DNA from: Sphingobacterium allocomposti
Lineage (GTDB): Bacteria > Bacteroidota > Bacteroidia > Sphingobacteriales > Sphingobacteriaceae
Direction of reading: 5' to 3'
Assembly: GCF_008124885.1 (NCBI RefSeq)
Contig: NZ_VNHX01000001.1
Coordinates: forward strand, 371,885-435,884
Length of the DNA: 64,000 bases
The translations under genes and the position numbers were made by a program. Each line of letters opens with the position of its first letter. Within the stretch, counting starts at the first letter, position 1. Positions 46,863-53,716 of this stretch are shown here, in pieces. The notes below the pieces were generated by a model. The model was given only the letters and a program-made list of their open reading frames with translations. It had not been told where the DNA came from and did no database searches.

Positions 46863-47711
46863 TTAATTTTGTTCCAGAAGATCGAGCAAAAGCTGTACTT
46901 CCTGTCTTTTTTCAACGTTATCGATGTGGTTGTAAGCGGCCACAAGGTTGCGCAGGACTCTTTTTATAATGGAGAGATTGTCGCAGGGCTTCATGTATTC
47001 CTCACTGGCCGGTAGATTCAGCTGGTGAAGAAATGCAACGATATCGTCTTCCCGCATGATCTGTCCCCGGTTGAACACGTTGATATAGAATAACACTTCT
47101 TCCGGATTTTCTTCTTTCATATAGGCCAGTACGAAGTGCTTGGGGAGGTTAACGCCATAAATGGGGATATCAAGGCGCTGCGCAACCAAACTATATATGC
47201 AAGCCAACGAGATCGGGTTTCCCTTTTTACTTTCCAGTACTTTATTGATAAACGAATTCTGAGGGGCGTGATAGTCTGACGTGTTGCCCGACAATCCGAA
47301 TTCGCGGAACAGCACGTTGTTTAACAGTTTCACCTTCTCGATAGGGCTCATTTCATACATGAGGTAGTACCAGGCGCTGCGCCTCAATTCTGCCAGTTTG
47401 GTGTATACCTCTTCTTCCGGCAGGTTCGGATACTGGTAGCGGTTGACAATGAGAAGGCCCCCCAATAGGTCGTCCTGATTGCTGATTTTCCAAAGCTGCA
47501 GGTCATGCGTTACCTGATTGAACTGTATTTTATGGATGATCTGCTCCACGCGTCCCTGTAAGAGGACGTCGAACGATTCCTCCCATGACTGTTCTAGCAT
47601 CGGAATGACCTCCGGCCCGCATGTAATCAGCTTGTCTTCCAAAGCTTGATAGATTTCCGCATCCGGATCGTCCAACAGTGAAATCAACGCCTTTAGCTCC
47701 TGCTCATTCAT
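46863..47711 (-). CDS. SirB1/transglutaminase-like family protein
   Basis: A 282-residue protein of the SirB1 (transglutaminase-like superfamily) type, with NVLFREFGLSGNTSDYHAPQNSFINKVLESKKGNPISLACIYS-type core split over ~134-175 and GVNLPKHFVLAY at ~185. Such proteins are widespread and of unknown function; catalytic residues appear incomplete. Ends 3 bp from the convergent lipoprotein gene. Confidence 0.82.
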   Translation of the reverse strand: MNEQELKALISLLDDPDAEIYQALEDKLITCGPEVIPMLEQSWEESFDVLLQGRVEQIIHKIQFNQVTHDLQLWKISNQDDLLGGLLIVNRYQYPNLPEEEVYTKLAELRRSAWYYLMYEMSPIEKVKLLNNVLFREFGLSGNTSDYHAPQNSFINKVLESKKGNPISLACIYSLVAQRLDIPIYGVNLPKHFVLAYMKEENPEEVLFYINVFNRGQIMREDDIVAFLHQLNLPASEEYMKPCDNLSIIKRVLRNLVAAYNHIDNVEKRQEVQLLLDLLEQN

Positions 47712-47793
47712 CTTACTACGAATTTACAATTTTTTAGATGAACGCAAAAATGATGCTAGAAGTTTTAGCAAATAGCTGCGAAACGGATAGGAG

Positions 47794-47811
47794 AGACGCT
47801 GCTAAGCGTCT
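47794..47811 (-). terminator. Possible terminator after the 47.9-48.5 kb ABC ATPase gene
   Basis: Perfect 7-bp stem AGACGCT / AGCGTCT with a 4-nt loop, but no U-tract; weak. Confidence 0.35.
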
Positions 47812-47869
47812 TATTCGTGATTTGTTTCCCGTGATTCGGCGTAGGGCTTCTACGACTTCTCACGTCGCA

Positions 47870-48547
47870 TTACGCTTCAGGTTTTCCGATTTTTAGCTGT
47901 CCGTCCAGCATGTGGATGATGCGTTTACCATATTCAGCATTTTTCTCGGAATGGGTTACCTGAATGATCGTGACACCGTCTTCGTTCAGTTGTTTAAAAA
48001 GTTGCATGATTTCCTCTCCCTGCCTGGAGTTCAGATTTCCCGTAGGTTCGTCCGCCAGCAGCAGCTTCGGCGATGCGGCCAGTGCACGTGCAATGCCGAC
48101 AACCTGTTGCTGCCCGCCCGACAACTGGGCGGGAAACAGGTCCTTTTTTCCCACTATGCCAAAGCGATCCAACAGATCGCCTACAATGGCTTTACGCTCT
48201 TTACCAGAGAGGTTTTTATAGATTAATGGCGTTTCGATGTTTTCATATACCGTTAACTCGTCGATAAGATGATACGATTGGAACACATATCCCATATGCG
48301 ACTGGAACAAAGCTGTACGTTTTTTCTGCTTCATGGCAAGGACGTCTTCCCCCATAAAATGATACGTGCCTTCATTAGGTTCATCCAGCAGGCCTATAAC
48401 GTTTAGTAGTGTTGACTTGCCCGAACCGGAAGGGCCCATGATAGACACAAAATCACCCTGATCTATCTCCAGATGGATATCTTTAAGGATAAATGAACGG
48501 CTGCCGCCCACAGTATACCATTTAAAAATGTGTTCTAGTTTAATCAT
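47870..48547 (-). CDS. ABC transporter ATP-binding protein, LolD/MacB type (orphan)
   Basis: A 225-residue ATPase from the ATG at 48547 (MIKLEHIFKWYTVGG). Walker [10 protein letters not shown], signature LSGGQQQVVGIARAL, Walker [12 protein letters not shown] and H-loop QVTHSEKNAE. No permease gene is adjacent, so the partner lies elsewhere. It is the first gene downstream of the dead-Cas12f operon on the same strand, separated by 198 bp of palindrome-rich DNA. Confidence 0.9.
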   Translation of the reverse strand: MIKLEHIFKWYTVGGSRSFILKDIHLEIDQGDFVSIMGPSGSGKSTLLNVIGLLDEPNEGTYHFMGEDVLAMKQKKRTALFQSHMGYVFQSYHLIDELTVYENIETPLIYKNLSGKERKAIVGDLLDRFGIVGKKDLFPAQLSGGQQQVVGIARALAASPKLLLADEPTGNLNSRQGEEIMQLFKQLNEDGVTIIQVTHSEKNAEYGKRIIHMLDGQLKIGKPEA

Positions 48548-48585
48548 ATTTGTTATACGAACGTGTGCTGATTGTACATGGGGTA

Positions 48586-48615
48586 TGTTACAATGCCTGC
48601 GCCATAATTGTAACA
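48586..48615 (-). promoter_or_regulatory. Inverted repeat upstream of the orphan ABC ATPase gene
   Basis: TGTTACAAT / ATTGTAACA, perfect 9-bp arms with a 12-nt centre, 39 bp before the ATG. Possible repressor operator; the binding protein is unknown. Confidence 0.45.
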
Positions 48616-48655
48616 TGCTTATTGCCAGCTGTTTATTTTTATTGTAGGCGGATAA

Positions 48656-48703
48656 TTGTTCGATATCGAACAACCGTCTGCCCGCTAGCGGACAGTGACT
48701 GTC
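48656..48703. repeat. Cluster of three palindromes downstream of the dead-Cas12f gene
   Basis: An 18-bp perfect palindrome TTGTTCGATATCGAACAA (48656-48673), CCGCTAGCGG (48682-48691) and GACAG-tga-CTGTC (48691-48703). The three lie side by side within 50 bp, 43-90 bp past the stop codon. They could be an RNA 3' structure, operator sites or a terminator without U-tract. Confidence 0.6.
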
Positions 48704-48745
48704 TCCCGGTCGCGCATCGGTATATCGGATGTGATTTCCGCGGCA

Positions 48746-49840
48746 CTATTCAATAATCACATGGATTCCGGCCATATCTGCTTTGTATTTGATTTTCTCT
48801 ATCAGGCCGCGGTAACTCCAGTTGCGTAGTAAGAACTTGTCTTCTTTCGCCAGCTCTTCCTTGCCGGTTTGATTTACCAGTAATAATGTGCCGGCCTGCT
48901 CTTTAACACAGATATCGATCAACTGTCTACTGTAGGTGTGAAGTTTATTATTGACATAGTTTTTCTCCGCTTGGGCAAAGCGTTCCAGGCTTTTCAGTTT
49001 CTTCTTTCGGCCTTTTCCCCCTTTATTGAACCTCGCCGCCCGTTGAAGGCGATGCCGTGCGGACTGAATTGCTACGCGCCGGTATAGAAACTCCTCTTTG
49101 TTACCGATCTGGAAGCAGTTCTTATCGATGTTCACGGTTATCGGATACTCTACAGATAGGGAGGCCTCGGCAATGACATGCTCTTTCAATTCGTGATTCT
49201 TTTTGGGCATTTCCAAAGCGAGCAGAAGAAACAGTTTTCCCTTGACAATCTTCAGCGAACTTGCACATATTTTTAGTCTTCCAACGAGCGTGCGCTGTAG
49301 TAATACGCGCTTATCAGACTTGTCTTTTCCAAGGTACGTCCGAAAAGGGATTTTAAACAGCGTAAATTTAAAATCGCGTCCATTTTCGTCGTTCTCCAAT
49401 TTGACCTGCTTTCCGGAAAAAGGTATAGGTATATCTTTTTTGAAGTTACGCAAAGACTTCTCGCCTTTCCAGTAGGCTTTGCGGTCGGCGTTAAATAATT
49501 TGATCAATGTGGCGTTCAGATTTGTCAGAATGTCGGTGTTGATCTCACCTTTAAAATAATGTGATAGTATTTTGTACGTCGTGTTCATGCGCGACGTATT
49601 GAGTATGCCTTCGGGATCGTCTGCTGCCTTCGCCAGCTTCCGTTTAACCCCTTCTTCAAGATAAATAAGGTCTTTCAGGTTCTCCTGCACGTATTGATGC
49701 GTGATGACCATGTTGGCACCACGGAACACGCGGTCCTGCCAGGAGAACAGCTCTTTGAAGTAAGCTTCGCGCTTCTCTTTATCGTTGCAGTCTATGAAGA
49801 CCTGGATTTTCCTAGTTAATACAATGGTATCTGTTGCCAT
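48746..49840 (-). CDS. Nuclease-dead Cas12f/TnpB-like protein (dCas12f candidate)
   Basis: A 364-residue protein homologous by motif to Cas12f. The N-terminus MATDTIVLTRKIQV matches the Cas12f start pattern. Also matching are SWQDRVFRGAN at 34-43, IPIPFSGKQ at 137-145 and FKIPF at 162-166. The RuvC-I strand is ITVNID with D239, the bridge-like helix RARHRLQR-type lies at ~258-290, and the RuvC-II strand reads AGTLLLVN at 316-323, with valine where the catalytic glutamate should be. The C-terminal NWSYRGLIEKIKYKADMAGIHVIIE aligns with the Cas12f segment before the zinc ribbon, but the protein stops there. The ribbon and RuvC-III aspartate are missing, so DNA cleavage is not expected; RNA-guided DNA binding is the inferred role. 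The start is 13 bp after the sigma gene. Confidence 0.82.
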   Translation of the reverse strand: MATDTIVLTRKIQVFIDCNDKEKREAYFKELFSWQDRVFRGANMVITHQYVQENLKDLIYLEEGVKRKLAKAADDPEGILNTSRMNTTYKILSHYFKGEINTDILTNLNATLIKLFNADRKAYWKGEKSLRNFKKDIPIPFSGKQVKLENDENGRDFKFTLFKIPFRTYLGKDKSDKRVLLQRTLVGRLKICASSLKIVKGKLFLLLALEMPKKNHELKEHVIAEASLSVEYPITVNIDKNCFQIGNKEEFLYRRVAIQSARHRLQRAARFNKGGKGRKKKLKSLERFAQAEKNYVNNKLHTYSRQLIDICVKEQAGTLLLVNQTGKEELAKEDKFLLRNWSYRGLIEKIKYKADMAGIHVIIE

Positions 49841-49853
49841 ATTACTTTCGATG

Positions 49854-50666
49854 TCAAGCGGTTTGTTTGGTCCGTTTTATCTTCGCATGTGCCTCGATGA
49901 AAAGCTTTCTCACCGTGGGCCCGCTGAGGTTTAATGCATCGGCAATTTCGTCGAACGATAGCTGTAGATCGTAACGCATACGGAATATTTCGGCCTGCTG
50001 TTCATTGAATTCGCCCTGCACTGCAAGATGGGTGCGCTTACTGAGTGCTTCCATTTTCTGGGAGCTGTCAAAGATGCTCCTTAATGTCCCGATTATTTTT
50101 TCGATCCGCAGGCCGACTTCGTAGTCCGATATTCCGCCAAGGTAATAGGCGATACGTTCGTAGTTGAAGTCGTATTTTAAGCATAGTCTGATAAAGAGCT
50201 GCTGCTCCTCGTTGAGGTGAGGAAGCAGACCGTTCAGTTTGGCGAGTTTTTCCTTTTTTTCGGCTTCCAGCTGTTCCAGATACACGAGGTCCGTTTCTTC
50301 CCCCTCTTCAATTTCGTAGCCCAATAAAAATTCCTGATAATCCTCAATGCCGTCCAGCCGTATCAGGCTACGGTAAAAGCGATTACGTGTTTTACTATAG
50401 AAGGTTTTGATGGCTAGTTTGACCTGCGTTTTTAAAAATTCGAATACGCACGTTTCCGATTTGACCTGATCGCGGAATAGCCATAGACGCAGGAAAGCCT
50501 CCTGCGTGATACTTTCTGCAGCGCAGACGTCCTGGGTCGCCTTTTCGGCACGGAAGAAGAAGTAGCCGTAGTGCCGTCTGTAGAAGAAGTCGAGGCCACG
50601 TTCCTGCCCCGATTGGAGTAAATGAATGTACTGCTGCACATGCATCTGTTTGGATAAATTGATCAT
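49854..50666 (-). CDS. ECF-like sigma factor with two sigma-4-like modules, partner of dCas12f
   Basis: A 270-residue sigma-70 family protein. Region 2 (~25-95) contains the core-binding segment AESITQEAFLRLWLFRDQV and FLKTQVKLAIKTFYSKTRNR. After an acidic linker (EEGEETDLVYLE) come two helical modules. The first (~140-200) has LPHLNEEQQLFIRLCLKYDFNYERIAYYLG. The second (~215-265), FNEQQAEIFRMRYDLQLSFDEIADALNLSGPTVRKLF, is a clear sigma-4. Ordinary ECF factors are ~170-200 residues with one sigma-4. No anti-sigma gene is present. Upstream of the dCas12f gene by 13 bp. In the described dCas12f-sigmaE systems the sigma recruits RNA polymerase to RNA-specified sites. Confidence 0.8.
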   Translation of the reverse strand: MINLSKQMHVQQYIHLLQSGQERGLDFFYRRHYGYFFFRAEKATQDVCAAESITQEAFLRLWLFRDQVKSETCVFEFLKTQVKLAIKTFYSKTRNRFYRSLIRLDGIEDYQEFLLGYEIEEGEETDLVYLEQLEAEKKEKLAKLNGLLPHLNEEQQLFIRLCLKYDFNYERIAYYLGGISDYEVGLRIEKIIGTLRSIFDSSQKMEALSKRTHLAVQGEFNEQQAEIFRMRYDLQLSFDEIADALNLSGPTVRKLFIEAHAKIKRTKQTA

Positions 50667-50990
50667 ATTGTTATGTTTAGCCGGTTAGTTACTTATTGTA
50701 CAGAACGGTGTAAGCGGCACCACAACGCCGACGTGCGATGCCACAGACACTGTTTTTTTTACGATATCGTTTGCTCGAAGGCGGTATGCCCGCCGATAGG
50801 TTTGACAATCCCATTACAAGATCCACTATTTTAAAAAAAGGTACTTGGCGAGTGGCATGTTGCCCTCACCCTACGGCGCCACAAGAAGCCTCTTTGTATT
50901 TTGTAATGGTTGAAACGTGCTTTTTTGTATTTTAGGGAAAGGTAGTGGGGGCGGACGGCCATAATTGAAGCATCTATTCTTTACTACGCT

Positions 50991-51392
50991 GTTCGCCGAC
51001 CTTTAATGGATAGCAGCATCAAGGGCATTCTAGAGGGATCTTTTTTTCGTTGTGAGTACCATTTGACGTGATGGCTTTTGTAGTTACGTTTAATCAATAT
51101 AAACCACTATTAGGTTGTGTGTGCCTTGTGATTGACGGTTTACCCCATGTTCCATACGAATTTCGGCCACTCAGTTAGCTTGTGTACTCTTCAGGTTGCA
51201 GACTGCCGCCGGCGGAAAAACATTATGCATTTTATAAGAAAGCGATGAGTGTACCTTTTTTTTAAGTCGTAGTGACGGTGCGGCTAACGCAGGTCAGGCG
51301 CATGGAGACACGTCGCTGCAAGCGATGTCCTTATATGTGCCCGTCGTAAAAGACGAAAATCCGCTTGTTAGCGTTTGGTTGTGAGTACCTTT
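50991..51392 (-). CRISPR. Degenerate repeat-spacer-like series (candidate guide array)
   Basis: On the minus strand the 12-mer GGTACTCACAAC occurs exactly at 51389-51378 and 51060-51049, each preceded by AA. A 10/12 match (GGCACACACAAC) is at 51125-51114. Looser versions are near 51258-51244 (AAAGGTACACTCATC), 51189-51178 (GAGTACACAAGC) and 51004-50991 (AAAGGTCGGCGAAC). Their 3' ends lie at about 51378, 51244, 51178, 51114, 51049 and 50991, i.e. steps of 134 (about twice 66), 66, 64, 65 and 58. Cas12f repeats also end in a CAAC-type 3' terminus. The copies are too divergent for a normal CRISPR call. Confidence 0.35.
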
Positions 51393-51509
51393 GTTAAACC
51401 GGTTATCTATAAACGCATTTCCGGTCCAAATCTCTTTCTGCCCCCCTATAGAACTTACGCTCGTTTTTATGCGCAGTGCCGGGACTACTTTCCGATACCA
51501 AAAAACAGG

Positions 51510-51661
51510 TTGTCAAAGAACGATACCTCTGCTTAAGAAACTTTTTTAATCAGCCGTTCGACATTACTTTCGTAATGTGATGCTTGCCACTGCTGTATTG
51601 ACGGATATCCTATAATATAATTGGTTTCCATATTATGCACTGCTACACGATATAGGATCTA
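51510..51661 (-). ncRNA. Candidate Cas12f-type guide/tracr RNA scaffold
   Basis: Starts 6 nt after a strong promoter and folds extensively. An outer stem pairs 51658-51651 with 51614-51607, and a perfect 7-bp hairpin with a GAAA tetraloop lies at 51578-51561. UCGAAC (51561-51556) pairs with GUUC-UUU-GA (51521-51513) around an inner hairpin CUGAUUAA / UUAAGCAG (51553-51546 with 51536-51529). The segment GCAUCA...UAAUGUCGA resembles GCAUCAGCCUAAUGUCGA in the well-known Un1Cas12f1 tracrRNA, as I recall it. The transcript would run on toward the first repeat at 51392-51378. The 3' end is not defined. Confidence 0.5.
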
Positions 51662-51666
51662 TGACC

Positions 51667-51697
51667 CAAAGATAAAAAAGTTTTGGGGATTGACAAA
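51667..51697 (-). promoter_or_regulatory. Strong promoter of the candidate guide RNA
   Basis: On the minus strand TTTG (51697-51694), a 19-bp spacer, TATCTTTG (51674-51667). This is the best match to the Bacteroidota promoter consensus in the window, and it points into a region without a protein gene. Confidence 0.75.
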
Positions 51698-51753
51698 AAT
51701 AATATGTAATTTATTTATGGATTATTTGCGCAAATATTGATTGTATTTGTTAT

Positions 51754-52227
51754 GTGTACCGCCTTAATAAAGATACCCTGACCGCCATTGGCAACTTTCT
51801 TCGTAAACGCCGTGAGGAGTTGGCCTACTCATTGACCGACGTCGCTAATATGACAGGGTTGACCGTCAATACGATAGCTTCTCTGGAAAAGGGGAAAGGA
51901 ACGACACTCAACAATTTCCTGTTTGTCTGTCGGGCCTTAGCGTTGCAGCCCCGGGAGGTGTTTGCAGACGATATTGTGTTAAATCCACCTTATCCGCTGC
52001 CGCCGAATGCAAAAAAGCGAATCGAAACTACCCAAAAACTCGACGAACTTATTTTAAACACAGACTTCTTCACAACGCCACGACGTGTGGCGGATGTTTT
52101 GCAGAAGCTAGAGTCCGATAGAAAAGAAAGCAATAAATTCTCTGTCTATCTAACAGGATATTGCAAGGAAGGAAAGTTAGATTACATTAAAGAAGGACCT
52201 ATCAAGTGGTACGTTAAAAAGAAATAG
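51754..52227 (+). CDS. XRE-family helix-turn-helix protein divergent from the guide-RNA locus
   Basis: A 157-residue protein with an N-terminal HTH (~8-66; LRKRREELAYSLTDVANMTGLTVNTIASLEKGKGTTLNNF) and a C-terminal part (~80-157) that I do not recognise. The start is probably GTG at 51754: an ATG two bases earlier is out of frame and stops after nine codons, and the next in-frame Met (residue 29) would remove part of the HTH. Its start is ~57 bp from the divergent guide-RNA promoter, so it may control that promoter or be an unrelated neighbour. Confidence 0.75.
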   Translation: MYRLNKDTLTAIGNFLRKRREELAYSLTDVANMTGLTVNTIASLEKGKGTTLNNFLFVCRALALQPREVFADDIVLNPPYPLPPNAKKRIETTQKLDELILNTDFFTTPRRVADVLQKLESDRKESNKFSVYLTGYCKEGKLDYIKEGPIKWYVKKK

Positions 52228-52253
52228 CAGCCTCACAACTTCACGTAAAAAGA

Positions 52254-52303
52254 GACAGCCCACAACTCCGCATTTTTAGCGCAAGGAGATCGTGTGGGCT
52301 GTC
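52254..52303 (+). terminator. Hairpin after the XRE-family gene
   Basis: Perfect 11-bp stem GACAGCCCACA / TGTGGGCTGTC with a 28-nt centre, 27 bp after the stop. Confidence 0.6.
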
Positions 52304-52489
52304 AGTTAGAGCATGGGGGTGGTTTTTTGCCTTTAAAGTTTGTTTCTCAAATATAAATGTTTTTATTTTAAAAGAAAATTTATTTTCATTTCTATTTGCT
52401 AACTTGTCACCTTGGGCTTCGACGGACTGTACTGGGCCTGCTGTTGAGCCATTCCCGATGGGGGCGCGAAACGGAAATTAGGGGTTAGG

Positions 52490-52519
52490 GTTAGAAGAGT
52501 TAAAGGGAGTTAGAAGAGT
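52490..52519. repeat. Short direct repeat GTTAGAAGAGT
   Basis: Two exact copies (52490-52500 and 52509-52519) in the gene-free stretch 52304-52638, with GGTTAGGGTTAG just before them. No gene or function seen in the stretch. Confidence 0.5.
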
Positions 52520-52573
52520 AAACGCGGGTAGAGCGTGATTGGCAACCATCGACTTCACCAATTAACATCCAAC

Positions 52574-52629
52574 TATTTCTTACTTCCTACTTCTTACTTC
52601 ATACTTCCTACTTTTTAATTTTTACTTCT
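52574..52629. repeat. 7-bp tandem repeat (TACTTCN)
   Basis: Eight consecutive 7-bp units close to TACTTCC, ending 10 bp before the stop codon of the AI-2E family transporter gene. Low-complexity 3' sequence; copy number may vary between strains. Confidence 0.8.
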
Positions 52630-52638
52630 TCATCTCGC

Positions 52639-53682
52639 CTAGAGCCGCTGTTCGAGCTGCTCTTTTTTCAGGGCAAGACGCTTATTCGCCTTATAAATCT
52701 TCACGGCGATAAGAAAATAGGCTAGCAGGAGGGGGCCATACACCAATCCCATAATGCCAAAAAGAGGCAGGCCGATGATGACGCCGACAACGGTAATCAA
52801 CGGATGAATATCGCCCACCTTTTTTGCGATGACTAAACGCAATACGTTATCTATGTTGATAACGAGGCCGAAGCCCCAGATCAATAGGCCGATACCCTGC
52901 CAGGAGTTTCCATGGGAAAGCAAGATCAAAGCTGCCGGTACGAAGATGAGTGGCGGCCCCAGTAACGGGATAAACGATAGGATAGCACAGATCACTCCCC
53001 AGAATAGCGGGTCTTCCACGCCGAAAATTACGAAGCCGAGAGCCAGACACCCCCCTTGAACGATGGCGATGATCGTTTGCCCGATAATATTGGAGTAAGT
53101 GATGTTCTTCAGCTCTTCGCCGAAGATGATCGCTTGTTCCTCGTCAAAAGGGAGGTAATGGATAAAGCTGTTTTCAAAACCTTTGTAGTTTACCAGCAGG
53201 AAGTAGAGGACAAAGTACATAACCGTGATCTCAAGGAATACGTTGGCTGCGCCCCCCAATACGGTTGTCAGCAGTCCGCCAACGTAGGCCGCGCTGGCTT
53301 GTAGCTGCTCTTTCAGCAGGTTCGGTTTTCCGAATAGATCTCCGGCAAACTTATTAACGGCATTTATAAGCTGTTTAATCCATGCCGGATCGTCCTGAAG
53401 CTCCAACGCCTTGCCGACGAGCATACTGCCGATGCCGAGGAATGGGAGAACAATAATGAAAACGGATATGGTGATGATCACAGCCGCCGTGAACGGTTTG
53501 GGCCAACGCCATCTTTCAATAAGGAAAATGTTTACTTTCCGGAATAAGGTATACATCACCAACGCTCCCAGTATCGCACCGTATATGCCCCGCATAGCGT
53601 ACAATAAGATGCACCCGAGGGTGATGACGATAAGAAGAATGATGATGTTCCTCTCTTTTTGGGAAAAAACGGGATTGTTCAT
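52639..53682 (-). CDS. AI-2E family transporter (UPF0118/PerM type)
   Basis: A 347-residue inner-membrane protein with about eight membrane segments and the family C-terminal signature GLPLFGIMGLVYGPLLLAYFLIAV, plus ALILLSHGNSWQGIGLLIWG and LSFIPLLGPPLIF. The family includes exporters of autoinducer-2 and ion antiporters; substrate cannot be read here. The upstream crotonase gene ends 34 bp away on the same strand. Confidence 0.9.
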   Translation of the reverse strand: MNNPVFSQKERNIIILLIVITLGCILLYAMRGIYGAILGALVMYTLFRKVNIFLIERWRWPKPFTAAVIITISVFIIVLPFLGIGSMLVGKALELQDDPAWIKQLINAVNKFAGDLFGKPNLLKEQLQASAAYVGGLLTTVLGGAANVFLEITVMYFVLYFLLVNYKGFENSFIHYLPFDEEQAIIFGEELKNITYSNIIGQTIIAIVQGGCLALGFVIFGVEDPLFWGVICAILSFIPLLGPPLIFVPAALILLSHGNSWQGIGLLIWGFGLVINIDNVLRLVIAKKVGDIHPLITVVGVIIGLPLFGIMGLVYGPLLLAYFLIAVKIYKANKRLALKKEQLEQRL

Positions 53683-53716
53683 ACAGTATGCGCTCTACAA
53701 CTGTATGAACAATGGT

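Larger units (their letters stand above)
50667..51753. other. 1.1-kb protein-gene-free region upstream of the sigma-dCas12f operon
   Basis: The longest region of the window without a protein gene. Its right half holds a minus-strand promoter and a structured RNA candidate; the middle (50.99-51.39 kb) holds repeat-like elements. The left part (50.67-50.98 kb) shows nothing I recognise and no clear -7 box for the sigma gene, so the operon may be read from the upstream promoter. Confidence 0.7.

Noticed and set aside
48548..48673. N-terminal extension of the orphan ABC ATPase by 42 residues
   Set aside because: It would translate through the palindromes and adds no ABC features; the ATG at 48547 begins the canonical domain.
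48746..49840. Active IS200/IS605 TnpB transposon protein
   Set aside because: No TnpA, no IS605-type ends, no zinc ribbon and no RuvC-II glutamate; the tight operon with a sigma factor and the Cas12f-like N-terminus fit an exapted regulator better.
50991..51392. A standard CRISPR array
   Set aside because: Only two copies of the repeat core are exact and the others drift; no cas1/cas2 is nearby. Kept only as a low-confidence degenerate series.
51690..51720. TTGACA-type -35 box for the XRE gene
   Set aside because: Bacteroidota primary sigma uses TTTG/TAnnTTTG; the TTGACA string overlaps the minus-strand -33 element of the guide-RNA promoter and is probably incidental.
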